NCBI RefSeq assembly: GCF_002214385.1
Contig: NZ_CP014855.1
Span: 186,001 to 250,000, forward strand
Source: Thermococcus gorgonarius
Lineage (GTDB): Archaea > Methanobacteriota_B > Thermococci > Thermococcales > Thermococcaceae
Direction: 5' to 3'
Length of the DNA: 64,000 nucleotides
Shown here: positions 55,007 to 63,462 of the stretch, piece after piece
Layout of the letters: each line of letters opens with the position of its first letter
Numbering within the stretch: position 1 is the stretch's first letter
The notes under the pieces: model-generated
What the model saw: the letters and a program-made list of their open reading frames with translations, nothing else
What the model was told of the DNA's origin: nothing
Databases searched by the model: none
Position numbers and translations under genes: made by a program

Positions 55007-56146
55007 ATGTCTCAGGGATACCCAATGGATATTCCATGGATTGTCTCCACTGTGAACATATTGAATATTGTAAGTGACGTAAGGGCATTTAAACAGTGAC
55101 TTTTAGACTTTCATGGAATTGACGTGGAAACGGATAGGAAAAAGGCCTCAGAGATTATACTAGGATACAAGTTTTTCTTTGATACTGCTTTTAGGGAACT
55201 TTTAGAAGATTTAGCACACGTAGAGGAATTTGGTGAGGCAGACATTGTTCTTCAAAGAGCCACATTTAAAGGTATATCCATAGAAGACCTTCCAAACTCA
55301 TGTGAAAAAATATTGCTATTGAAGAACCTTTGGTACAAATATTTTGAAAAAGTCTTAACTGCGCGAAGCTGGAGAGACCTAGAAAAACGACTTGACGTGT
55401 TAAGAACACGAGTATTGTCAAAATTCCTCAAACTATTTCAGTGCTGGATAGTTCCCGAGAAAAATCATTCATTAGAGGAGTTATATAAAGTTTGGAGTAT
55501 TAACGGCGCTTTAGTATGGTTTACTGACACTGGAAAAGGAGGTCCTAAGCCATATTATTATGGCTTACTGCCAATAAGGAAAGAGTACTATGGCAACAAC
55601 AGTTATTTCATGGATACGGTATTCAGAGGATATGCATATACTTTACAGTTTCTCTGGTATTCACTATTAGGAAAGGACTCTTTTAAGAAAGTGCCTCACT
55701 TGGATAAAATGCATATTGCAGAGGAGATATTTTATGACGACTGCAGAGAATTATTGGCACTGTGGAATCTTGGTGGATCTTCTGAGGAGGGCTCTAAAAC
55801 TTATTTAAAATGGAAGTGTTTAGATAGGTTTTTTGGAATCCTACAGGAACATGTTGTTGAGAAGATCGAAGAACAATATGGTGTTTCTTTTGGAATATCC
55901 GACTATAAGTTATTCCAATTAAATCCAAACTGCTCGCAGAAAGAGTTCCTGGCTGGATTGTATTCTGACAAAGTTCCAGAGCCTTCATACATTAAAGCTA
56001 AATCCTCTCCTGAAGAGTGGCAGAAATGGCTAGACCTCAAGTTTTTGTGGTATCCCTTTGAAGTACTGGACACCTTTGGTACTAGAGTGTTTAATGGTGC
56101 AATTGCATTTGTGTACATCCTGACAGGAATGCTAGAATATAGATAA
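55007..56146 (+). pseudogene. Unknown AT-rich gene with in-frame TGA near the start
   Basis: An ATG at 55007 lies about 20 bases after a TATA box (ATTTTATACA, 54980-54989). Its frame reads MSQGYPMDIPWIVSTVNILN to RAFKQ, hits TGA at 55097-55099, and continues without change of frame as LLDFHGIDVETDRKKASEII to a TAA at 56144. The codons across the TGA read like one protein. A GTG at 55124 could start a 340-residue product, but has no clear ribosome site. The protein is rich in Trp, Tyr and Phe, without membrane spans. No family is recognised. Base composition is clearly more AT-rich than both neighbours. Confidence 0.68.
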
Positions 56147-56173
56147 AGTCAGGGAATCTTTGACCCGATTAGA

Positions 56174-56936
56174 GTGTTAAGAATAAAACATCCTGAAGAT
56201 GTAGGGAATGTTATATCCTATGCAGTCCTTGTTGAAGTTTCAAGCTTCATTGCAGACTACTCTGGTTGGATAGTTTTCTATCAAGTGGGCACTGATTTTT
56301 CAGGGATGGGAGGATTTTTACACAACTTAGCAGAGAGTGTCATTGAAAAATACCAAGACTCTCTCATTGTCGAAGAAATAACCGTTGATGGAGAGATTTT
56401 CGAGCAGTATCTAACTAGAAACCACTCTGATAAATTCCCAGAGGACCTCCAATTTCAGTTTGAGAAGCTCAGTCGAGATATTATCAAATATCAAGGGGAT
56501 ATAACTTCACTTGAACGATTACTAAGCATTCATAGGGGAGTTTTTTCAGAACTTTTAACTTATTATTTATTGTCCTCCAATAGATTGCATAGATCTTGGG
56601 AAAAAGTTGATTGGAATGTTCCCGTCGGCGGTGAACAAATTGATGTATTCGCAATTGACGCAGAAGGACATCCATGGATATTTGAGTGTAAGTTTGATGT
56701 ACACAAAGAAGATTTTCCACAAGATTTTAAATCAGGTATCTCGAAAACGTAAGGCAGTACTTGAAAAATACAAGAAAGATCCTACTGTCATGGTGGTTTA
56801 TGTACGAAACAGACACAAGTACCAAATCAATACTCTAGAAGAGCATGGAATTCATGTTCTAGTTCTAGAACCACTTCTCAAAAAATTACTAGAAAGCAAA
56901 GATTTGGATACACTAAAAGAAATACTAAAGGAATAA
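56174..56936 (+). pseudogene. PD-(D/E)XK-like nuclease gene, frameshifted
   Basis: A GTG at 56174 (no ribosome site) opens 192 codons ending at TAA 56750; the frame +1 continues SRKRKAVLEKYKKDPTVMVV to 56936. A single extra base around 56722-56736 (TTTT or AAA run) explains the break; corrected, the product has about 253 residues. The core GGEQIDVFAIDAEGHPWIFE followed by CK has the spacing of PD-(D/E)XK restriction-like nucleases (Asp, Glu-x-Lys). The frame is the same as the gene upstream, separated only by the TAA at 56144, so both may once have been one protein of about 640 residues. Confidence 0.66.
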
Positions 56937-56942
56937 AAATCC

Positions 56943-59846
56943 TCACTCCACAAACACCGCGGGCTTCAGTGGCATGGCCTGCCTCTTCTTTCCTCCCTTG
57001 TCCTCCGCGGCGTTGATGATTATCTCCAGGCCGAGTTCTTTCTCCATGAAGTCCTTCGCCTCTCTCAGCGCTTTCTCCTCGTTGATGCGCTTCACTTCAA
57101 AGGCGCGCTCCTTGATGAGCCTCTGGATGAGCTTGCTTACCTCCTTGCCGTGCTTCCTCATCTCCGGGTCCTTCATCAGCTCGGCCATAGCTGACTTGAA
57201 GTCCTTCTTTTCTGCAACAACTTCAACTACCTTCCACTTCCACTCTGGAGCAGTGTAGATGTAGGCCCTCTTGGCGTCTTCGAGCTTGGCAACCCTTATT
57301 ATCTCCTTGATGTCCTCGATGACGGACTGGACGAACTGCTCTTCAGCCTCTACCGTCTCGTTCCACCACTCCTCAACGGGTTCGGGCCACTTTGCTAAGC
57401 TCACGAAGCCCTCCCCTCCGAGCTTCTCCCAGAGTTCTTCGCTTATGTGGGGTGTGAAGGGCGCCATGAGCCTGACCCAGACCTCGGCGAGCTTTCTAAG
57501 CATGTAGCGCTTCGCCTCGTCGTCTCTGCCTTCTGTTCTCCTTAGGTACCAGCGCAGGTCGTTCAGAACCGTGTAGAACGCCCACTGCACTGCCGTCCTC
57601 GTCCTGAACTCCTCGAGGGCCTTTGTTGTTTCTTCGATGGCCTTGTTCAGGCGGTGGAGCATCCAGCGGTCGATGTCCCTGAGCTCAACCCCCTCTCTGG
57701 CCTCATAGCCCGCGAACTCGCTTACGAGCTCGTAGAACCTCTCAACCTGCCTGCGGAGCTTTCCGACCTCCTTCCTGCGCCAGTCGAAGTCGCTGTCGTG
57801 CTCGGCAAGGCCCATTATGTAGAGCCTCACGACATCTGCCCCGTTCTCCTCGATGGCATCGATGAAGTTCAGCACGTTGCCCTTGCTCTTGCTCATCTTC
57901 TGGCCTTCGAGGGTTCCGAAGCCGTTTACCGCTATGCCCTTCGGCCAGTGTTCCCTCTTGAATATCGCCACGTGGTTGAATATGAAGAACGTCAGGTGGT
58001 TCGGGATGAGGTCCTTGGCGGAACAGCGCCAGTCGAGCGGGTACCAGTACTCGAACTCCTCCTTCATCTCGTGGATTATCTCCGCTGGAATTCCGGTCTT
58101 CTCGGCGAGTTTTCTCTCCTTCTCTTCGCTGAATTCCTCGCGGAAGATGTAGTCAAAGAACTCCCTGTCGAGCTTCTCTGGGTCGAGTTTACCCTCTTTC
58201 ATGAGCTGGTTGATGTGCCTGCTTATCGTGTAGTAGGCCATGTAGATTGTTGAGTCGCTCAGGCTCTCGATGACCCAGTCAGGGTCCCATGGTAGGGGAG
58301 TTCCCAAACCAACTTTTCTGGCGCAGGCCTTCTTGTCGAGCCAGTCTATTACCGCCTCGAACTGGGCGCGCCTGCTCTCTGGGAGTATCTTCATGTTGGC
58401 CAGGGCCTCCTTCGCCTTGGCCTTCCATTCGGGGTTGCCGTAGTCTATGAACCACTGGTCGTGGATTATCTTGATTACCGCTCTGTTCCCGAAACGGCTT
58501 ATGACGGGTTTATCGGCGAACTCGTACATTATCTCGGCAATTCCCTTCTCCTGGAGCTCCTTCGCTATGATATCTTTTACCTCCTGGACTGGTTTGCCCG
58601 CGTAGGGCTCTACCTTGAAGATTCCCTTATGATACTCTGCCTTGTAAATGTTCTTAGTCGCTTCTTCAAGCTTCTCCTTGTCCTTCTGGCTCTTGACTCC
58701 GAGCCTCTCGGCCTCTTCAACTGCCGGGAACTCACCGTAGCCTTCAAGTTTGATCAGCGAGATGTAGCTTATCTCCTCAACAACGCGCGGGTCAATGTCG
58801 TATTTAAGGAGTATCTCAGTCTCCTTCTTCAGGTCTTCCAGAGCGATGTGGTCGAAGGGGGCATGGGCTGGGACGCTCATGACAACGCCGGTAGCGTTGT
58901 CCGGGTCAACGAACTCCGCTGGCAGAATTATGACCTCGTCGCCCGTTACCGGGTTCTTCACGTACTTTCCGATGAGCCTCTCGCCCTTGAACTCCTCGAT
59001 TACCTCTATCTCCCTGTCCTGGAAGGAGAGCTTGTAGGCGGCCTCCTTGCTGACTATCCAGGTTTCCTCTTTTCCGTTGCACCTGACCTTCGCCTTGACG
59101 TAGGTAGCGTTGGGGTTCAGCCACATGTTTGTGACGCCGTAGACTGTCTCGGGCCTCAGCGTTGCCGCGGGCAGGTAAATAACCTCGCCGTCCTCCTCGA
59201 GGATGAACTTGATTATGACGTACTCCAGAATCTGGATGTCCTCACCTTCCATGATGTCGTGGTCTCCCAACGGCGTCCCAACAACGGGGTCCCAGCGAAC
59301 CCTGTGTGCACCTTTAACCACCAGCCCCATGTCCTTGAGCGTCCAGAACTGCCACTCGATGAACTTGCTGAAGGGCGGGAACAGGCTTGTGGTGTGGAAC
59401 TCCCTCGTCCAGTCAACGCTAAAACCTGCCCTGATGAACGTCTCCTTCGCGGCCTTCATGAAGTACTTCACTATTTCCTTCGGGTCTTCGAACTTCCAGA
59501 GGATTTCCTCGGGGACTTTGTAGACGTCGCGGTAGATGTGGATGGTCTTCGGGTCGCGGTTCTTTATTCTCTCGGCGATGCCAACTATCGGCGCGCCGGT
59601 GATGTGCCACGCCATCGGGAAGAGCACGTTGTAGCCCTGCATTCTCTTAAAGCGCGCTATTACGTCCGGAATCGTGTAGGTTCTCGCGTGGCCGACGTGG
59701 AGGTGGCCCGAGAGGTATGGAAACGCGACGGTTATGTAGAACTTCTTCTCCTTGGGCTTCGCGTTCCTGTCGGGCTCGAAAATCCTCGCCTCCATCCAGC
59801 GCTTCTGCCACTTCTCCTCAATGGCCTTGAAGTCGAGCTCAGCCAT
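56943..59846 (-). CDS. leuS: Leucyl-tRNA synthetase (archaeal type)
   Basis: A 967-residue class I synthetase. HIGH signature: PYLSGHLHVGHARTYTIPDV; KMSKS equivalent: GQKMSKSKGNVLNF. The large editing domain (CP1) spans roughly residues 170-470 with TLRPETVYGVTNMWLNP. The archaeal C-terminal extension is present. GGAGGTTTTAGCC precedes the ATG. It borders the AT-rich locus, whose last gene converges with it at seven bases. Confidence 0.97.
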   Translation of the reverse strand: MAELDFKAIEEKWQKRWMEARIFEPDRNAKPKEKKFYITVAFPYLSGHLHVGHARTYTIPDVIARFKRMQGYNVLFPMAWHITGAPIVGIAERIKNRDPKTIHIYRDVYKVPEEILWKFEDPKEIVKYFMKAAKETFIRAGFSVDWTREFHTTSLFPPFSKFIEWQFWTLKDMGLVVKGAHRVRWDPVVGTPLGDHDIMEGEDIQILEYVIIKFILEEDGEVIYLPAATLRPETVYGVTNMWLNPNATYVKAKVRCNGKEETWIVSKEAAYKLSFQDREIEVIEEFKGERLIGKYVKNPVTGDEVIILPAEFVDPDNATGVVMSVPAHAPFDHIALEDLKKETEILLKYDIDPRVVEEISYISLIKLEGYGEFPAVEEAERLGVKSQKDKEKLEEATKNIYKAEYHKGIFKVEPYAGKPVQEVKDIIAKELQEKGIAEIMYEFADKPVISRFGNRAVIKIIHDQWFIDYGNPEWKAKAKEALANMKILPESRRAQFEAVIDWLDKKACARKVGLGTPLPWDPDWVIESLSDSTIYMAYYTISRHINQLMKEGKLDPEKLDREFFDYIFREEFSEEKERKLAEKTGIPAEIIHEMKEEFEYWYPLDWRCSAKDLIPNHLTFFIFNHVAIFKREHWPKGIAVNGFGTLEGQKMSKSKGNVLNFIDAIEENGADVVRLYIMGLAEHDSDFDWRRKEVGKLRRQVERFYELVSEFAGYEAREGVELRDIDRWMLHRLNKAIEETTKALEEFRTRTAVQWAFYTVLNDLRWYLRRTEGRDDEAKRYMLRKLAEVWVRLMAPFTPHISEELWEKLGGEGFVSLAKWPEPVEEWWNETVEAEEQFVQSVIEDIKEIIRVAKLEDAKRAYIYTAPEWKWKVVEVVAEKKDFKSAMAELMKDPEMRKHGKEVSKLIQRLIKERAFEVKRINEEKALREAKDFMEKELGLEIIINAAEDKGGKKRQAMPLKPAVFVE

Positions 59847-60052
59847 GGCTAAAACCTCCTTTAGCTTCGATTTTCACCGCTAAAAAGGAACTGCCAGCTT
59901 CAAAAGCGCGAGAGTCCAAAATAGGGGGGTTATCGGTGAAATCAGTTGCTGCTGGAATTACGGTGGAGAAGACACTCCCCCCTCATCGGCATCGGAAGCG
60001 GTAAAGGCTTTGGGTATTTAAGGTTTTTGGATGAAAAAAGAAGAAAAGCAAA

Positions 60053-61243
60053 TCAGGAGTGAGCCACTATGAACTTCTCAACATCCTGGAGCAGACCCAG
60101 GCCGATCCCAAAGTGGGCCTTTGCCTCCTTGGGCCTCCCGCGTTTCGCAAGCTCAAAACCGAGCTTGAACTCTTGGATAGCAGTCCTGAGCTTCAGCTCA
60201 GCCCCCTTGACGTCCACTCCCTCTCTCTTGAGCTTTTCCAGCGCCCTGGAATCCTTCCTGATGCGTTCCTGGACCTCCTGTCCAAAGGCTTTCAGATCCT
60301 TCATCTTCTCCTCCACGACCCTCTCCCTTGCCTCTCTGAGGATGAACCCAACGGCCTTGTAGAACTCCCTCACCGTTTCGCGGTTCTCATGGATGAGCGT
60401 TAAAGCCGCAGTGTAGTTGCCCTGGTCGGCCAGCTCCTTCACCTGGTCGTATAGGGCTCTGAAAGCGTCCAGCCTCTCCTGGAGCTCGGTGGTGTTTCTA
60501 TCTGTCTCGTTTGCCTTTGAGATGACATTCTCGACGAACGCCATGGCCTTCTCTCCCTTGGCCAGGAACGCGTTCACGATCTTATCGGAGTGAGCATAGG
60601 CCAGTTCCTTTCTGAGCTCTCTGAGCTCGGCATCAAGCTCCTTCTTGAGTTCGCGGGCCTTTTCCAGGTCTTCCTTAGCCTTTTCAATGTTCTTCTCCTT
60701 TATGTCTTCCACGACCTGCAGGTAGGCCTCCTTAGTTTCATTTAAGAGCTCCTTGGCCTTTGAGGTGTCAAGACCGGCTTTCTCCGCAGCAGCGATGGTT
60801 CTCTGGGCAGCTTCGAAGTAGCCGCGCATCCTCTCCATTGAGACCCTAACCTCTTCCCTGGCATTTTTGATGCTCTTAAGAACTTCCTTGTACTGATGCA
60901 TGGCCAGCAGTCCCTCAGTTACTGCCATCGGGTAATCTCCGTTCTGGTAGGCGGTCTCCGCCCTCTCCCTGTACTCCTCGGCGAGGCTGTAGTGCTCCAT
61001 CACGCTTGAGTTCTCCGGCAGGGTGGCATTCTGGAGGAGCCTTTCCGTTATGTTGTGGAGCTTTTCAACTATGTTTATTATCCTCTCCGCCAGCTCCTTC
61101 TCGGGTGTTGTGTTAGTGGTATTGGAAACCGGTGAGTATGCCTCAATCTGCGTTGATGTGTTTTCAGCTGCTAAGCTCATTCCAGCCGGGATCAAAGACC
61201 CGACCAGTACGGTCAATACTACGAGGGCCTTCACCCATTTCAT
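60053..61243 (-). CDS. Secreted coiled-coil protein, unknown
   Basis: A 396-residue protein with a signal peptide (MKWVKALVVLTVLVGSLIPA, then GMSLAAEN). A Thr/Asn-rich segment (NTSTQ, NTTNTTPEKE) follows, with many N-glycosylation sites, and then about 350 residues of Ala/Glu/Lys-rich helices with TPR-like spacing (YRERAETAYQNGDYPMAVTE; AFVENVISKANETDRNTTEL). No C-terminal anchor. It is probably a surface or extracellular protein. The ATG at 61243 has GGTGGTTGCC; an ATG six codons upstream is less likely. Confidence 0.78.
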   Translation of the reverse strand: MKWVKALVVLTVLVGSLIPAGMSLAAENTSTQIEAYSPVSNTTNTTPEKELAERIINIVEKLHNITERLLQNATLPENSSVMEHYSLAEEYRERAETAYQNGDYPMAVTEGLLAMHQYKEVLKSIKNAREEVRVSMERMRGYFEAAQRTIAAAEKAGLDTSKAKELLNETKEAYLQVVEDIKEKNIEKAKEDLEKARELKKELDAELRELRKELAYAHSDKIVNAFLAKGEKAMAFVENVISKANETDRNTTELQERLDAFRALYDQVKELADQGNYTAALTLIHENRETVREFYKAVGFILREARERVVEEKMKDLKAFGQEVQERIRKDSRALEKLKREGVDVKGAELKLRTAIQEFKLGFELAKRGRPKEAKAHFGIGLGLLQDVEKFIVAHS

Positions 61244-61416
61244 GGCAACCACCTCGTTCAACCCTACGAACTTCGACTATTTTAGGGATTCGAGAGAAAA
61301 GAGGTCGAAACGACCGTTTCAGCACCAATCTGCGTCCAACCCGCTCAAATTAGTGGTTTCATCGTTTCCATAGTATTTAATCCTAAAAGAAAGGGTTAGA
61401 AACCAGAAAAATTATC

Positions 61417-62493
61417 TCAAAGCACCACAAGCTCTCTCTCGGCCTTCGTTAATCTTGTCCCTCTCCCATCTATTACGGCCACGTCATCCTCTATCCTAAC
61501 GCCGCCGAGTCCTGGCACGTAGATCCCTGGCTCTATCGTAAAGGTCATGCCGTTTTTGAGGACAACTTCCCCGTCGGGGCCAATGTACGGTTCCTCATGC
61601 ACGTCCAGACCGAGGCCGTGGCCCGTCCTGTGGGTGAAGTATTCACCGTAGCCCGCCTTCGCTATCGTCTCCCTAGCTACCCTGTCTACTTCTTTGGCCT
61701 TTATCCCCTCTCTTACTGCCCTGTAAGCGTTCTCCTGGGCCTCCTTAACGACGTTGTATATCCCAATTAGCTTCTCGTTGGGCTGACCCACCGCTATCGT
61801 CCGGGTTATGTCTGAGCAGTAGCCCCCAACCTTCGCACCGTAGTCGAGGATTACCATGTCCCCTTTCCTGATACGCCTTTCCCCGGGGGCATGATGCGGA
61901 TTGGCGGCGTTTTCCCCGCTGGCCACGATAGGTTCGAAGGATATCCCATCGGAAAGTTCTCTGATCTTCAGCTCGATCTTAAGGGCCAGCTCCTTCTCGC
62001 GCATGCCAAGGATGTCCCAGCTTAATACCTCTTCAAAAACCCGATCCACTACCTTGGCGGCGTGCTTCATCATTTCTATTTCCTGGGAGTCTTTTATCAT
62101 CCTCAGTTCCCTCATTACTAGGCTTAATGGATGAAACTCGAAGGAATTGTTTCCGAGCCTCATAATGCCTATGAGCCAGTCGGCCCTCATGGTGTCCTCA
62201 ATTAAAATCCTTCCTGAGGACAGTTTGAGATCGGCTAGAATCCAGGAGAGCTTCTCATAAGCGTTCTCCCCGTCACGCCAGAACGTGGTGGGAAAACCCT
62301 GGATGACGTTTTCGTAGAGGCTCGGGGCTAAGAGGTGGTAGTCCCCGTTGGCGTTTACGGCCAGAACCGTTAATCTCTCACCAACCTCGTGGAGATTAAG
62401 CCCCGTGAGGTAGTAGAAATTTGTGCTTGGACTTATGAGTGCCCCGTCAAAACCTTTCTCCTCGATCAGGGAAACAAACTTTCCGATCCGCAA
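61417..62493 (-). CDS. pepQ: Xaa-Pro dipeptidase/aminopeptidase P family
   Basis: A 358-residue M24 metallopeptidase. The creatinase-like N-terminal domain precedes a pita-bread domain with the five metal ligands: Asp in VILDYGAKVGGY and SDITRTIAVG, His in HRTGHGLGLDVHEEP, Glu in FTIEPGIYVP and RIEDDVAV. It cleaves X-Pro bonds. The best-characterised Pyrococcus prolidase differs in many positions, so this may be a paralogue. Start uncertain: TTG at 62493 has GGTGATCGAC ahead; a GTG at 62502 is the alternative. It lies a few bases after the PAP2 gene. Confidence 0.9.
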   Translation of the reverse strand: MRIGKFVSLIEEKGFDGALISPSTNFYYLTGLNLHEVGERLTVLAVNANGDYHLLAPSLYENVIQGFPTTFWRDGENAYEKLSWILADLKLSSGRILIEDTMRADWLIGIMRLGNNSFEFHPLSLVMRELRMIKDSQEIEMMKHAAKVVDRVFEEVLSWDILGMREKELALKIELKIRELSDGISFEPIVASGENAANPHHAPGERRIRKGDMVILDYGAKVGGYCSDITRTIAVGQPNEKLIGIYNVVKEAQENAYRAVREGIKAKEVDRVARETIAKAGYGEYFTHRTGHGLGLDVHEEPYIGPDGEVVLKNGMTFTIEPGIYVPGLGGVRIEDDVAVIDGRGTRLTKAERELVVL

Positions 62494-62511
62494 GTCGATC
62501 ACCGCTGTTCT

Positions 62512-63183
62512 TTATCCTCCGGAGTTAAAAAAATTCCTGGAGTACCGATCAACTAGCCATCCCAAGAAGATTCCCGAAAGGGCGTCCCAGAGCCAGTGCT
62601 CTGCAAGGAGAACCGTTGAGAGGGGAATTAATACAACCAGAAAGGCCATGATCCTTGCGAGAACTTCCTTTCTCCTAGCCAGAGCTAGGAAACTTATCGT
62701 GTCGATGGTGCAGTGAGGAGATGGAAGAACGAACTGGGGTCTAGCATCCCAGCCGGGCGGGGCGTACCTTCTGGGGAGATCGGGATAAACCAGATGGGGC
62801 GGAAAAACGTACGCAACCAGGAAGATCGCACTCAACACCAAGAACGAGAGAAGGTAACTCTTTGCAGTTCTTTCGGCCTCCGTGGGGCTGATATAGAGAA
62901 GGTAAGCGACGGTACCTACCATCACCCACGTGAAGCCAAGCTTGTAGAGAGCGTCCATCAAGAGATACAGGAAGAAATGGCTTTTTGTCCACAGGAGAAG
63001 GCCGAGAACAAAGTCATGAGAGGTTCCAGGGAGTCTAAGGAGGAAATCGGTATAATTGACACTCCAACGGCCAACGATGGGGTAAATCAGGCTGTAAAAA
63101 GTCCAGTAGGCATATGCCATCAGAAATAGAATTATCGAACGGCGGTTGGACTCTTGGGGGATTGAACAGGCCTTCCTTTTCAT
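62512..63183 (-). CDS. PAP2-type membrane phosphatase
   Basis: A 223-residue integral membrane protein with about six spans. PAP2/IPCS-like motifs are present: LPSPHCTIDTISFLALARRKE carries the P-S-x-H element and LIPLSTVLLAEHWLWDALSG the second His and Asp. Such enzymes dephosphorylate lipid phosphates or transfer phosphate-linked head groups. The Arg-rich first motif is less clear. It is upstream of pepQ and probably co-transcribed with it. Confidence 0.8.
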   Translation of the reverse strand: MKRKACSIPQESNRRSIILFLMAYAYWTFYSLIYPIVGRWSVNYTDFLLRLPGTSHDFVLGLLLWTKSHFFLYLLMDALYKLGFTWVMVGTVAYLLYISPTEAERTAKSYLLSFLVLSAIFLVAYVFPPHLVYPDLPRRYAPPGWDARPQFVLPSPHCTIDTISFLALARRKEVLARIMAFLVVLIPLSTVLLAEHWLWDALSGIFLGWLVDRYSRNFFNSGG

Positions 63184-63250
63184 GTCAAGCCCTATGGTTA
63201 TGAGACCGCAAGATTTATAAATGCACCCTGTGTTCCCTACATTGGGTCGA

Positions 63251-63326
63251 GCCGCCGTAGCTTAGTTGGTAGAGCGCCGGACTGTTAATCCGGCGGTCCC
63301 CGGTTCGAATCCGGGCGGCGGCGCCA
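63251..63326 (+). tRNA. tRNA-Asn (GTT)
   Basis: GCCGCCG pairs with CGGCGGC; discriminator G, CCA encoded. The stem CCGGA/TCCGG encloses CTGTTAA, giving GTT. A TATA element (GATTTATAAATG) lies about 40 bases upstream. Confidence 0.97.
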
Positions 63327-63332
63327 GTGAGT

Positions 63333-63410
63333 GGGCCCGTAGCTCAGCCTGGTCAGAGCGCGCGGCTCATAACCGCGTGGTCGGGGGTTCAAAGCCCCCC
63401 GGGCCCACCA
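63333..63410 (+). tRNA. tRNA with CAT anticodon (elongator Met or Ile2)
   Basis: GGGCCCG pairs with CGGGCCC; discriminator A, CCA encoded. The loop CTCATAA gives CAT. It is not the initiator, whose acceptor differs. It could be elongator tRNA-Met or the tRNA-Ile whose C34 is changed to agmatidine. A73 and the C4-G69 pair agree with isoleucine identity in bacteria but do not decide. It follows tRNA-Asn by six bases. Confidence 0.9.
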
Positions 63411-63462
63411 TAGCTTTTCAGTAACAGTCCTTCTCAGTAAAAAGTTCAAAAATGTAGAGAAC

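Noticed and set aside
58461-59852. 463-codon frame antisense to leuS
   Set aside because: Shadow of a well-conserved synthetase; composition is that of a reversed coding strand.
59847-60052. Possible C/D sRNA and an imperfect inverted repeat (TTCACCG/CGGTGAA) upstream of leuS
   Set aside because: Box spacing is wrong and the repeat arms are far apart; nothing firm can be claimed.
61244-61416. Possible C/D sRNA (CGATGA, later CTGA on the minus strand)
   Set aside because: No acceptable C' and D' boxes with the needed spacing.
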